Assembly (NCBI RefSeq): GCF_002532535.1
Contig: NZ_NQWI01000022.1
Span: forward strand, 1-59,958
Reading direction: 5' to 3'
Length of the DNA: 59,958 bases
From: Candidatus Viridilinea mediisalina
Lineage (GTDB): Bacteria > Chloroflexota > Chloroflexia > Chloroflexales > Chloroflexaceae
In this document: positions 34,243 through 44,300 of the stretch, piece by piece
How positions within the stretch are numbered: the stretch's first letter is position 1
Layout of the letters: every line of letters begins with the position of its first letter
Notes under the pieces: generated by a model
The model's database searches: none
Told to the model about the DNA's origin: nothing
What the model saw: the letters and a program-made list of their open reading frames with translations, nothing else
Translations under genes and position numbers: made by a program

Positions 34243-37200
34243 ATGCAGTATCTCGCCGCCATGCTCAAGGAATTTTTGGAGAGGCATTTTACGGACGCGC
34301 TTCGACGCGATTCAACTGCATCAGTACGACCAGTACTGATTGGACCTCCAACAGAAACCCTAGGAATACTTTATGATTTATTAACCGCAAACGGTGCCAG
34401 CAACTGGGGCATGAACGGTGGTGAGATTGTAGTTCTATATGTACGCAGCCAGGGTAATGCAAGAAACACGACCTCTCCATCTCCCATTTTAAGCCGAGAA
34501 TGTCAGTGGGATTACGCAGTAACGGTGCGAAATAGTCACTCGCAAGTGGTTATTCTTGCTGCTCCATCGATGTGGGATGGTCGACCTGAGTCACTTGCTA
34601 ATACAACAGAGACGCTAGGCACACTGCAGACGGATAGACAAGGACGAAAAATTAAAGATCCGTTATGGAAATTTGTCATTGAGCGTATTGCTGAGACAAC
34701 AGCTGCTCTCGAAATCACCTGTCGGAACGCGCTTCAGGAAATAACAAAACAGAGCCAAGACCTCGATCCTGATATGCGAAACCGCGTGCCTTGGGTTGTA
34801 GCAAATGAACTACTGTCACCACCTCCCGCCGGTCTTCTACCAGTGGATATCATAGCCTTAGCATCTGGACTCCCCCCATTTGGTGAAACTAATATAGATT
34901 TGAATGGTGCGATGCGGGTCATTCGGCGCTTGGGCAACTTCATTGGTGATCAGGGTCTGGTGAGTAGCTTTGATAAGCTACGAGGAACTCAGGTTGCACA
35001 GGCAGGCTCATTTGAAAATGACTTATCTGCACTCGAGACTGCTATTGGATCAAAGGTACTTTCGGGTGCAGGTTTCGAGCGTGCCCCTGCCTGGTTTTAT
35101 CGGCCGGGCCAACCAATTCCATCGTGGTGGATGTCATTGGATGCTCAGGTATTTAGCCAGATACTTGACGAGGCGACCGATACACGGCCAGCTCGTGTCG
35201 AGTTACGATGCGAAAATGCCCTCAATGGCCCCGCACCCATTAAAGGAGAACCTTGGATTACGGCGAACTTAGTCAATTTGAGGGTGAGTGCGCCAGCCGG
35301 AAGTATATTCGCGGGACCGTCTTTTAGCCGCCGGATCCGCACTCAGCAGACGACGTTATCTTCTGATTCGAACGATGCAACGCTCTGTATTGACACAAAT
35401 CCACCACCTCATGATAGACCGATGAAGTATCTTGTAGATGCGCCGGGGTTCGCCTCTACACCTATTGATGTACTCGTACTTGACAGTTTTCGTTGTGGTG
35501 GCTTGGCACGTGTTCGTGATGCAGACCAGATACGTATTCCACAGTTTACTCGTACACAGGACACGTGGAGGCAAGAAATAACATTACCGCGAGCAGGAGC
35601 CATTGACCTTACTATATACCATTCTCAACAGGTGGCGACTGTGCATGTCGAAGGCCCAACCAAGCAGCCTCTTAGCAAGTCTACAACTCCAGGAAGGGCG
35701 CAGGTAACATTTGTTATTGAAGTCGAGGATGACGAAGAAGCCATGGTCGTCCTAGAAGACAACGCTGGCAATAGTATTGGTCGGTGGATAATTCATTTTA
35801 CAGTGCATGAAGCAACAGAAATTGCTCGCAACAGATACGAAGCACTTGTGGCAGTACATCAAACACCTCGGGGTGCTGGTCGTCCACGTACTCCTCGTCC
35901 CCAGAATCGGCTTATACACCGTATCGAAGATGCTTGCATCTCGTCTCCTAACAGTTGGAGGCCAATTCTGGCCTGCTGGTCCGAAACGGCATTAGTTATT
36001 CCTACAATCGACTGGGATGATCCTTGGTTGGGTGATACTCGTCCACAGATTGATCCTCGACCCAATTTCACTCCTCCTCAAGTTGTCTTGGATGCCCGTG
36101 AAGCGGTGCGATCCTACATCCAAAAACAGTTACGAACTATAGGAGAAATAGATTTAGGAGAGATGAACTTCGTACCGCTGGTCGAAAGCTATGTCCAAGT
36201 ATACCGTGATTGGTTAGAGGCCGAGCCACACCATGCTACATGGATTGATTCTCTTGCTGTGCATGCCGCTCTGTATAATGCACAAGCAGGGCGCTATATA
36301 GCAACGACAGAGCCAGTTGCCTTGTTGCTTTCTCCACTCCATCCACTTCGGCTTGGATGGCAGTGTCTTGCTCAACAGCAACTCTTTAATTCTCTAAACC
36401 GGCTTTGCCCTGCGGCAGGACTTCTTGATCCTAGTTCCTGCCCCGATATAAGTGCCTGCTATATTTTCCAGGGCGGAAACAGGCAAATACGCGCATTCTT
36501 TTCAGTCGCTTGTGACAACCCATATTGGTCAATTCTATGGAACCAGGGTTTTTTAGGTCAGCGAGATGAACGTGCTTCAGTGTTAGTTCGTCTCTCCGAA
36601 TTAGGCTTAGAGTCGCGCGGGATCACCGGAGGCTTCAGCCGATCCCAAGCGATTGATAGTCTGGTCGAGATCACGAAATTGCTGCCTGGACGTGCAACCT
36701 TGCGCGTGGGTATCATTGGATCGAAAGAAAGTTCATCCGCTTGTGCTGACGGGGTCTCTGACTGGTGCATTGATCAGTACGATAAGGAGGTTTCGCTCGG
36801 CATATCTCCGTTTGCTGTTGATGTCTATGATTTGCGGGGAGCATCACAACCTTCACCAGAGCAGTTAGCTCTTCTGTCTGAGAAGACCCAGGAACGAGTA
36901 AGGTGGTTTAAGCTTGATACCGTTCCGACAACATCTAAACAGGATCTAATTATTCTTGACCAATTGAGTGCAGAGGCACCAATCGGACGAGATGGTACAA
37001 TACGTTCGCCTATCGGGAGTGGTGCTCTCTGCCGTGTTCGCATTCGCGAGGATTTTCAGAACGCGGTCTGGATTAGGGAGTCTCGAGCAGCAAACAGTGC
37101 TCCTAGCCCTGTTGGATTGGCTGGACTCCTTCAAGAAACGGTCACTAGGTTTGAGGAACTAGTTCCTCAGGAGACTGGTACATCACAACTACAATTTCAG

Positions 37201-39582
37201 CCCAACCAGCAGGCAATTGGTAGCCGCCTCAGCCAATCCACCTACCTTGCGGTTACCTCAAGTCAGATAGACCCAGCCTGCATTATCCGGGGAGCTACTG
37301 AGCAGCAAGGATATCTGTGGGACTATGAACTGCCCGGCGTGCTGGGTGGCGATGAGGATAGCGCAGGTTACTATCTCATTGCTCAGCCTCTTCCTGCGAT
37401 GAGGCGAGCGATAGAACGCTCAGCAGCATTCGTGGCTCCGGGTGCACAAGTACAGGATCTTCTTGACGAGATTTCCCGGCGTGGTATACCAATCCTGAAA
37501 CGTCTGGCGAGTGGCGGATCTCAGTCTCGTGGAGAACTTGGACTGCTGCTTGCCGTACGCCTTCTACAGGATGCATTTCGAAGTGGCTCAGGGACGGTTA
37601 GACTCCCTGTATGGAATGGTGAATGTATCCACTTGCTGCTGCCGGTTGATCCGTATGAGGAACCGTTTGAGCGTGTGCGGCACCGCTTGTGTAATGACAC
37701 AACCTCTGCACAACGTCCCGATCTGCTCATCTTTGCCATTCAAGCACCTGCTAATGGTTCTCCAATCCAGTTGAAGATTACGCCCGTTGAGGTCAAATTC
37801 CGGGAAGCCTCCCTTAGCTACTCAGACCAACAATCAGCTCTACAGCAAGCCGCTAATCTCGGTCAAGTTCTTGACACCGTCTGGGTTCAAACGCCACAAA
37901 GTGACTTATGGGCTACTTGTGGTGCTGCTCTCTTAACACAATGTCTTAATCTCGCGTTTCGCATTTACGCTGATGCGGCTATTCATGGCGGTACTTCTCC
38001 TGAATGGGCACAGTTACAGGCGCGTGTTATCCAAGATGTGTTGAGCAGAACAGCATCAATTACCATAAATAGTGGGGGGCGATTACTGGTATTTGACCGT
38101 GCCAGCCATGCATCGAGCATGATCGTCGATGTTGATGGAGACGGTTGGCAAGATACAGCGATACTGTGCCGCGCCGATGCAGAGGTTTTGCTGACAGGCA
38201 ACGGAAATCTTTCACAGCTAGGGGATGACGCGGTTCGCCTTCTAGACTTCTCATTCCCGGCTTGTGGCAGTCAACCAGCAGGTAATCCGCCATCGGCCAA
38301 GACGACACCTCAAACGTCGCCGTCTCAGCAACCTCTGGCCGCACCTTTAGTTGAGCAAAGCTCACTGTTTTCACTTGACCTGGGCATTAATGAAGTGAGG
38401 GCACCATCGTCTTTGCAATCCCCTGACATGGAACGTGTGGAGCCCATAACGGAAGTACCCCCAATTAAGCAAGGGGGATCGCAAGAAGAAGCAACAAGCG
38501 CACCGCTCAAGAGTGAGGGGGTTAAAATTATTGACGAGGCGACCAGACCTTTAGTTGATGAACGCCGAGGTGGTAGCACGATCCCGGTAGAAATACGGCA
38601 ACAGGTGCGAGACGCGTTCGAGGGCTTTATTGGAAATGCGGCTGGGGTTCGGCGCATCACCAATGATTTGCTACGTGCCCTTATTGATAATCCACCACAT
38701 CTTTCGAAGAATTACTTGCTAACAGGGCAACCAAGTACCGGCAAGACCGAGCTTGCCCGCCGACTCGCAGCCGCCTTACGACTGCCATTTGTGAAACTGG
38801 ATGGTCGTGGTGTTGGATCAAGAGAGCGGCTATTTGAACTTGTAAATGGTGAGCTAAACCAGCGAGGACTCCGAGCTTCTCAGATTGGGCAACAAGCAGG
38901 TTTGCCGGTCATTGAGTATCCACCATTGATTATCTTTATTGACGAAGTACATCTGGTACCACGCACTGTGCAGGAGAGCCTGCTTACAATGCTAGAAGCA
39001 GCGGATAGGACGGTTACACTCCAAAACCAAGTGGCACAAGTCAACCGTACCACTTTCTTGTTTGCAACCACCCGTGCTTCTGATGTAGATTCAGCGTTTC
39101 GAAGCCGCTGTGCAGAGGTGCAACTCAGAGAGTACAACCTTGAAGAGGTCGCTCAGATTGTCAACTACCGTTTTCCTCATGGGTGGCCGACAGAAACTTA
39201 TCACTTAATAGCTCGGCTAGGGCGGTTGGTACCTCGCGTCGCACTGGATCTCGCGCGTGAACTAGAAACTGAGATGACTGTCTCGGAGTATCCCGAACGC
39301 AACATCAACGAGCATCTCGAAGAAGTACGCAAAGCTCGCGAGATTGATGAAATAGGCCTTACTCCTACAGACATTGCTTACCTTGACATTCTGAATCGGG
39401 CAGATCGGCAGGTAGGGGAGCAAGCCATAGTCAACATGCTCCGAACGGTCGACAAGGATCGAATTGTTGACGAGGTAGAACCCTTTCTGATTCGGCTTGG
39501 CTTCATCCAGTTAGGAAAGCAAGGGAGGGTAATCACGGATGAAGGCCGTAGCCACCTCACTCATCTGAGGAAAAAAACATAA
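34243..39582 (+). CDS. Giant protein with PD-(D/E)xK-like motif and C-terminal RuvB-like AAA+ module, gene 3 of the unit
   Basis: About 1,779 residues from the ATG at 34243. The first 1,100 residues have no clear domain but include LLLSPLHPLRLGWQ near 690. RPDLLIF with Asp1160, then VEVKFRE with Glu1183-x-Lys1185, is the D...ExK pattern of PD-(D/E)xK nucleases. After a Pro/Ser-rich linker (about 1345-1450) comes an AAA+ ATPase: Walker A TGQPSTGKTE (about 1492), Walker B LIIFIDEVHLVP (about 1562), arginine-finger region FRSRCAEVQL. It ends with a winged helix (VEPFLIRLGFIQLGKQGRVIT) very like the RuvB C-terminus. A restriction-type effector combining nuclease and DNA motor is the best inference; DptH is an analogue by size and order but has an HerA/FtsK motor. 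Confidence 0.78.
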   Translation: MQYLAAMLKEFLERHFTDALRRDSTASVRPVLIGPPTETLGILYDLLTANGASNWGMNGGEIVVLYVRSQGNARNTTSPSPILSRECQWDYAVTVRNSHSQVVILAAPSMWDGRPESLANTTETLGTLQTDRQGRKIKDPLWKFVIERIAETTAALEITCRNALQEITKQSQDLDPDMRNRVPWVVANELLSPPPAGLLPVDIIALASGLPPFGETNIDLNGAMRVIRRLGNFIGDQGLVSSFDKLRGTQVAQAGSFENDLSALETAIGSKVLSGAGFERAPAWFYRPGQPIPSWWMSLDAQVFSQILDEATDTRPARVELRCENALNGPAPIKGEPWITANLVNLRVSAPAGSIFAGPSFSRRIRTQQTTLSSDSNDATLCIDTNPPPHDRPMKYLVDAPGFASTPIDVLVLDSFRCGGLARVRDADQIRIPQFTRTQDTWRQEITLPRAGAIDLTIYHSQQVATVHVEGPTKQPLSKSTTPGRAQVTFVIEVEDDEEAMVVLEDNAGNSIGRWIIHFTVHEATEIARNRYEALVAVHQTPRGAGRPRTPRPQNRLIHRIEDACISSPNSWRPILACWSETALVIPTIDWDDPWLGDTRPQIDPRPNFTPPQVVLDAREAVRSYIQKQLRTIGEIDLGEMNFVPLVESYVQVYRDWLEAEPHHATWIDSLAVHAALYNAQAGRYIATTEPVALLLSPLHPLRLGWQCLAQQQLFNSLNRLCPAAGLLDPSSCPDISACYIFQGGNRQIRAFFSVACDNPYWSILWNQGFLGQRDERASVLVRLSELGLESRGITGGFSRSQAIDSLVEITKLLPGRATLRVGIIGSKESSSACADGVSDWCIDQYDKEVSLGISPFAVDVYDLRGASQPSPEQLALLSEKTQERVRWFKLDTVPTTSKQDLIILDQLSAEAPIGRDGTIRSPIGSGALCRVRIREDFQNAVWIRESRAANSAPSPVGLAGLLQETVTRFEELVPQETGTSQLQFQPNQQAIGSRLSQSTYLAVTSSQIDPACIIRGATEQQGYLWDYELPGVLGGDEDSAGYYLIAQPLPAMRRAIERSAAFVAPGAQVQDLLDEISRRGIPILKRLASGGSQSRGELGLLLAVRLLQDAFRSGSGTVRLPVWNGECIHLLLPVDPYEEPFERVRHRLCNDTTSAQRPDLLIFAIQAPANGSPIQLKITPVEVKFREASLSYSDQQSALQQAANLGQVLDTVWVQTPQSDLWATCGAALLTQCLNLAFRIYADAAIHGGTSPEWAQLQARVIQDVLSRTASITINSGGRLLVFDRASHASSMIVDVDGDGWQDTAILCRADAEVLLTGNGNLSQLGDDAVRLLDFSFPACGSQPAGNPPSAKTTPQTSPSQQPLAAPLVEQSSLFSLDLGINEVRAPSSLQSPDMERVEPITEVPPIKQGGSQEEATSAPLKSEGVKIIDEATRPLVDERRGGSTIPVEIRQQVRDAFEGFIGNAAGVRRITNDLLRALIDNPPHLSKNYLLTGQPSTGKTELARRLAAALRLPFVKLDGRGVGSRERLFELVNGELNQRGLRASQIGQQAGLPVIEYPPLIIFIDEVHLVPRTVQESLLTMLEAADRTVTLQNQVAQVNRTTFLFATTRASDVDSAFRSRCAEVQLREYNLEEVAQIVNYRFPHGWPTETYHLIARLGRLVPRVALDLARELETEMTVSEYPERNINEHLEEVRKAREIDEIGLTPTDIAYLDILNRADRQVGEQAIVNMLRTVDKDRIVDEVEPFLIRLGFIQLGKQGRVITDEGRSHLTHLRKKT

Positions 39583-39625
39583 GGATTTCCTGCAAAAGTA
39601 TCGCATCAGTACGCAGTAAACGAAA

Positions 39626-40969
39626 TTATTGCAAGGTAAGCTCACGGCATCCCGCTGTAAGCCTATTTTGTAATAATTCGATCAGAGTTAAACCAAGAAT
39701 TTCCGCAAGTAGAGGAGGAACAGCATTAGCAACCTGCGTATATCTTGGTATTTCCATTTGCCTTCGATCACCACCTGTAGTGTAATTTGATTTAAATTCA
39801 AACCAATCAGGAAATGACTGAATGCGAGCATATTCTCGTACCGTAGGAATGCGAGGCTCACAATAATGGATTAAATCATCGGGTAGACTGGTAAGAGTGT
39901 AACATACTTGGTTAGCAGCCAAGAGTGCTACACGATGTTTGTTAATATCTAATTGTTTGCGATCTTTCTCTTTCAACTGAATGCCTGGACGAAAATTACG
40001 AATAATGTGTTCAAAACGCGTAATAACATTACTGCTATGATTAGCAAATCTATGACTATTAGCAATAACACCGTCAGAAATCGGTTCTCCGATTTTTTTT
40101 CTGCGCATTATTTCTTGATATTTGCTAGAAACAACACCGTATTTACCAAAACGAAAGGGCTTTTTCTGGTTTTCTCTACGCATTTCATGTCCATGTCGCA
40201 ACTCAAGATCAGATATTGCTTCGAAGAGAGTGACTTGATCGTCAACTGGTAGGCCATATTTTGTTAAAAATTCTACACGTAAATTTTTCATTATTTCAAA
40301 TGGATTAATCGATGATCTTACAGAATCATCAAATAAGTCATTGCGTATTGCAATCAGGATGTAACGGGGACGTAGCTGCGGCACACCAAAATCCTTCGAC
40401 ATTACTTGCTTACTAAATGAGACGAAATTCATCTCAGTAAGTCGTCTTTTTAATAGTTGATCAGCATTGAAGGTTTCTTCGTCTATTCCTATTTGCTCAC
40501 CACCTCTTTCTGTTTTAGTAAAAGAAGCAGCAAAGCCTAGTACATTTTCAATAAGTATCATTTTAGGCTTAATCATCGCTACAAATTCTAGATATTTCTC
40601 AAAAAGTAAATTTCGCTCATCATCTCGTCGTCTTCGACCGGCAGACGAAAAGCCCTGACATGGAGGACCTCCTGCTAGAAGATCAATATCTTGAAGTTTT
40701 TCGTTGATATCCAGCGTATAATCTCTCATAAAATCCTCTATATCAAATGGCTCTATCGGTAACCATTCAGGCCATTGAAAACTAGGTTCAATTGTTTGAT
40801 TTATTAAATTATACTTTAATGTTTCGAAAGCCATGGATGATTTTTCAATAGCAAAAAGACCATTCCAACCAGATTGAAATAATCCAAGAGACAAACCTCC
40901 CGCACCAGCAAAAACATCTATGAAAACAGGTTTTTTTATTGATGAAATAGATTTTGATTTAATAATCAT
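39626..40969 (-). CDS. C5-cytosine DNA methyltransferase
   Basis: 447 residues. Motif I FIDVFAGAGGLSLG (17-29), catalytic motif IV GGPPCQGFSSAG (Cys104), ENV motif VI (141-143), motif VIII-like QLRPRYILIAI, and motif IX/X near the end (REYARIQSFPDWF, YTQVANAVPPLLAE). The target-recognition region lies between 230 and 340. The gene is strikingly AT-rich with Ile/Lys/Asn codons unlike its neighbours, a sign of recent transfer. Convergent with the three-gene unit, 43 bases apart. It may supply the self-marking for that unit or be an orphan methylase. Confidence 0.95.
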   Translation of the reverse strand: MIIKSKSISSIKKPVFIDVFAGAGGLSLGLFQSGWNGLFAIEKSSMAFETLKYNLINQTIEPSFQWPEWLPIEPFDIEDFMRDYTLDINEKLQDIDLLAGGPPCQGFSSAGRRRRDDERNLLFEKYLEFVAMIKPKMILIENVLGFAASFTKTERGGEQIGIDEETFNADQLLKRRLTEMNFVSFSKQVMSKDFGVPQLRPRYILIAIRNDLFDDSVRSSINPFEIMKNLRVEFLTKYGLPVDDQVTLFEAISDLELRHGHEMRRENQKKPFRFGKYGVVSSKYQEIMRRKKIGEPISDGVIANSHRFANHSSNVITRFEHIIRNFRPGIQLKEKDRKQLDINKHRVALLAANQVCYTLTSLPDDLIHYCEPRIPTVREYARIQSFPDWFEFKSNYTTGGDRRQMEIPRYTQVANAVPPLLAEILGLTLIELLQNRLTAGCRELTLQ

Positions 40970-41348
40970 GTCAAAAAACCTTACTTATATTAGAACTACA
41001 TTCTCAAGTAATGGATGATCTTGGAAATCGTCAACGACTACAAGCGGATGACATAAGCCACTTCATCCTACTCCATCCTACCACAACTCGGTCGTGTTGT
41101 TGCTCATCGAAATGTCGTCGCTTTTGATGGCGTTCACCAGTCTTGACCAGTGGAACCCCGTCAACGGGAATCTTTCTGATGTGCTGGACTAGTTCCTTTG
41201 GTGCATCGGTATCCAAGAGGAACGCAGCACTCCCTGCTCACTCCGCAGGCAAGTTCAGGGCAAGCATCTCTTACAACGCGGGTTCGTTCATGGACGGGCA
41301 AAAGGCTCGCGCAGGTTGCTACATACGCATGCTACCCTACCCCTTCCA
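40970..41348. other. Intergenic region with possible remnant coding sequence
   Basis: About 380 bases between the methyltransferase start and the helicase stop. A minus-strand frame at 41031-41216 (PKELVQHIRKIPVDGVPLVK, RHQKRRHFDEQQ) looks like a fragment of a larger gene, perhaps a transposase, but I cannot name it. No complete gene. Confidence 0.4.
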
Positions 41349-44300
41349 TCACTTCACCACTGCCAACAGAGCCGCCAGAAAGTCGCGTACCACTCCGCGT
41401 TGCAGCAGATCATGGTAGGGCTGGTTGCGGAAGTTGCGGAGGCATTCGTAGCAGCTTGTCTCGGGGCCGCAGCAGTCGCGGGCGACCCGCTGCGCGGCGC
41501 TGGTTACGACTTGTTGGAGTTCTTCGGCGATGTAGCGCACATGGCCCGCTCCGCCGGGGACGTTGTCGTAGAGAATGATGGCGGGGGCGGCGCCGGCGGT
41601 GTAGCGGTAGAGGGTGCCGTCGAGGTCGTCGCGCCGGATGCCTAGCCCTTGGGCCGCTCCTTCGAGCAGTGCGTAGACGAGCGAGCGCCAGAGGGTGTCA
41701 TGGTTGGCGGCGGCGCCGGTTCCTAGGAAGCGTAATTCTACGACGTCGGTGAGGAAATCGTGCCCCAGGTGGTGGGTTTGTATGGTGCCTGCACACTCGT
41801 GGCCTTTCAGCAGGTGGCTATGCTTCTGGGGTTTGGGTTTGCTCTGTTTACCTCTCCTGGCGGGCGGGGCGTCCGGGGCAGGCTGGGCGTAACCACAGGT
41901 TTGACAGATCTGAAAACCACGTCCCTGTGGCCCGGCGTTGACGAGTACGAGCCGTCCGAAGCGTGAGTAGCGTTGTTGCACGATGCCATGCTCACCGGAG
42001 AGTTCCGCGACGGTGGTCAACTCTGTCTGGTTCTGCGCCCCGTTGCTGCCAGGTGCATACTCTGCGAAGTAGACCCGCGAGGCGTAGCTGCGCCGGGGGC
42101 GGTTTTCGCCGGAGGCTTTGGGCTTATCGGCGGCGACAAAGCCAAACTCTGGCTTGATGAAGGTGCCATGCAGGCGGGGGTGTTTGCCCAACTGCTCACC
42201 ACACGCCGCGCATACCGTCAGGTTGGCTGCGTTGCTCGTGTCGAGGTGGAAGCGACCGCAACCCGCGCAAATGGCGTAGCTGAAGGTGCGCCAATCTTTC
42301 TGCGGCTGTTTGTAGAGTCCCGCTCCCACCCAGACCCGTTTCGCGGCAACGAGTTCAGCGCCAGGGGCGTACTCGGCAATCGCAATGCGCAGGTCGCGCT
42401 GCAGTTCCACTCTGCTCGCGTCTGGGATGCTTAGGTGGTTGGTCTTCAATTCGACGAGATCGGTCGGGAAGCCGTACTTGGGCAGGATGTTGCGCGAGCC
42501 AAGGAAACCGAGCAGGCTGCGCCCACGGATGGTGTTGCGTACATAGAGGTAGTGCTTGCTCTGGTTGTACTGTTGGGCGGCGGCGGCCTCCTTTTCGAGC
42601 GCCTGGTAGCGCTGGAGTTCTTCGCTGATCTCAAGTGTGGCCATCTCAACCAGATCGAGTAGCCCATCACCATCAGAGGTGCGTAGCCAATTCCACGTCT
42701 CGAGGCCAAGCTCGGCTTGGATCGCGGGCGGGACAATCCGCCGCAGGCTCGTAAGAACGGCTGGGGGTTGGCTGGTGGCAAAGCTCATCAGCAAGGCGCT
42801 CCCTGAGGTCGCCTCACTAGGGGCTTGAAAAAAGTCGCCCACCTTCTTGAAATTTTGGCCCGCCGTCTGGTAGCGTTCGCGGAAGAAGGCGGCGATCAGT
42901 ACGGCCTGCATGTGGCGACGGGCGATCTTGGCATTGTTTAGCCCAATTCGCGGGGGGTTGACCCGTCCCGCAACGATGCGCTCCGGTTCACTGTAGTGGG
43001 TCAGATCGTGCGAACGGCGCTGCGCGTAGGTCAATACAAATGCGGCGGTATCGGTGCGCCGTCCGGCTCGTCCGGCGCGCTGCACATAGTTGGCCGTCGT
43101 CGGGGGTACATTGCGCATCAGCACCGTCTGCAGGTCACCCACATCCACCCCCAACTCAAAGGTGGTTGAGCAACTCAGGATGTTGATCGCCCCGTTGACA
43201 AAACGCTCCTGAATTTTGCCCGCCTCCTCACTGATCCACTGCGCCGTATGCTCCTCGGCAGAGAGCGGGATGGGGTGCATCGCTAGGTAGAGGTTGCGAT
43301 AGTGGTTGCTAACCAGCAGGGGATCGTTGGCATCGAGCGGCTCCAGTATGCCCGGACAACGGTTGGTGGGACAGAGGCCATGCAGGTTCCAGGCGCTCAT
43401 GCTGCCACAGGTCGGACAGCGCAAGAAGTTGGCGCTCGCGAGCGGGAGGTACTCCCAGAAGGCGTGGCTCAGTTGGTAGATGCTCCCTGCGGTTTTGTGG
43501 CGTCGGCTCACGAGGTGGTGTTGCCAGCACGAGCGCGGCTCCGTCAGGTGCGTCCAGATGCCCTTGAGCGCATCGCGGGCGAACGTCGCCCGTGTGACGG
43601 CATCCATGGCGGGCTGTAGGCGTGCCAAGAGCCGTTCAAGTAGATCGAGGCGTTTATTGCGCCCACGCACCGGTTCCCAACTCAATATCCGTTCGCGCCC
43701 ACTGGAACCATGACCACGCACAAAGATTTCGTCGTTGCGCGGGGCAAATGCCTCACTCTTGATGTCTACATCTTCGTGAATGGTGACCGCCGCCTGCTGC
43801 CGTAGCGTATCGAGCAGGAGTGCCAAGAGCGTCCAGACCTCATCGTCGCTCAGGTGCCAGGGGGCTTGCATGAGCGCCTGGGGCGCACGCCAGCGCTCCG
43901 GACGCACGAGGCGCATCGCCAGAAGGCCAAGCCCCTCTAGGCTGATGCGCCGGTCGGTGGCCATTAACTCTTGCTGAAGCCATGTCGCCACGATGCAGCG
44001 CCGTTCTACGCTGCTCTGCTGCTGGGTGAAGCATTGCGCCGCTTCGGCCTGTTTGCACAGCGGGGCGACCAGATCTTGGAGGCGTACATTGCCCGCTGGC
44101 CCATCGGGGTGTTCTTGGATGGTCTTGAGCAGCAGGCGGCGTTGGAGCACTTGGTTGTAGGTGCGTTCGATGTAGGGCGCAAAGAAGGCGGCATCCTGGC
44201 GACTATCGGAGAAGATGAGCAACTTGCGCCCAGCTCCCGGTAGCGCTTGGCTCGCTTCGTCGCGCGAGGGGGGGAGGTGCTGATAGAGCGCCGTCGCAAG

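Noticed and set aside
41031-41216. Small transposase gene
   Set aside because: Only a fragment-like frame with no start context and no recognisable catalytic motif; noted as intergenic remnant instead.
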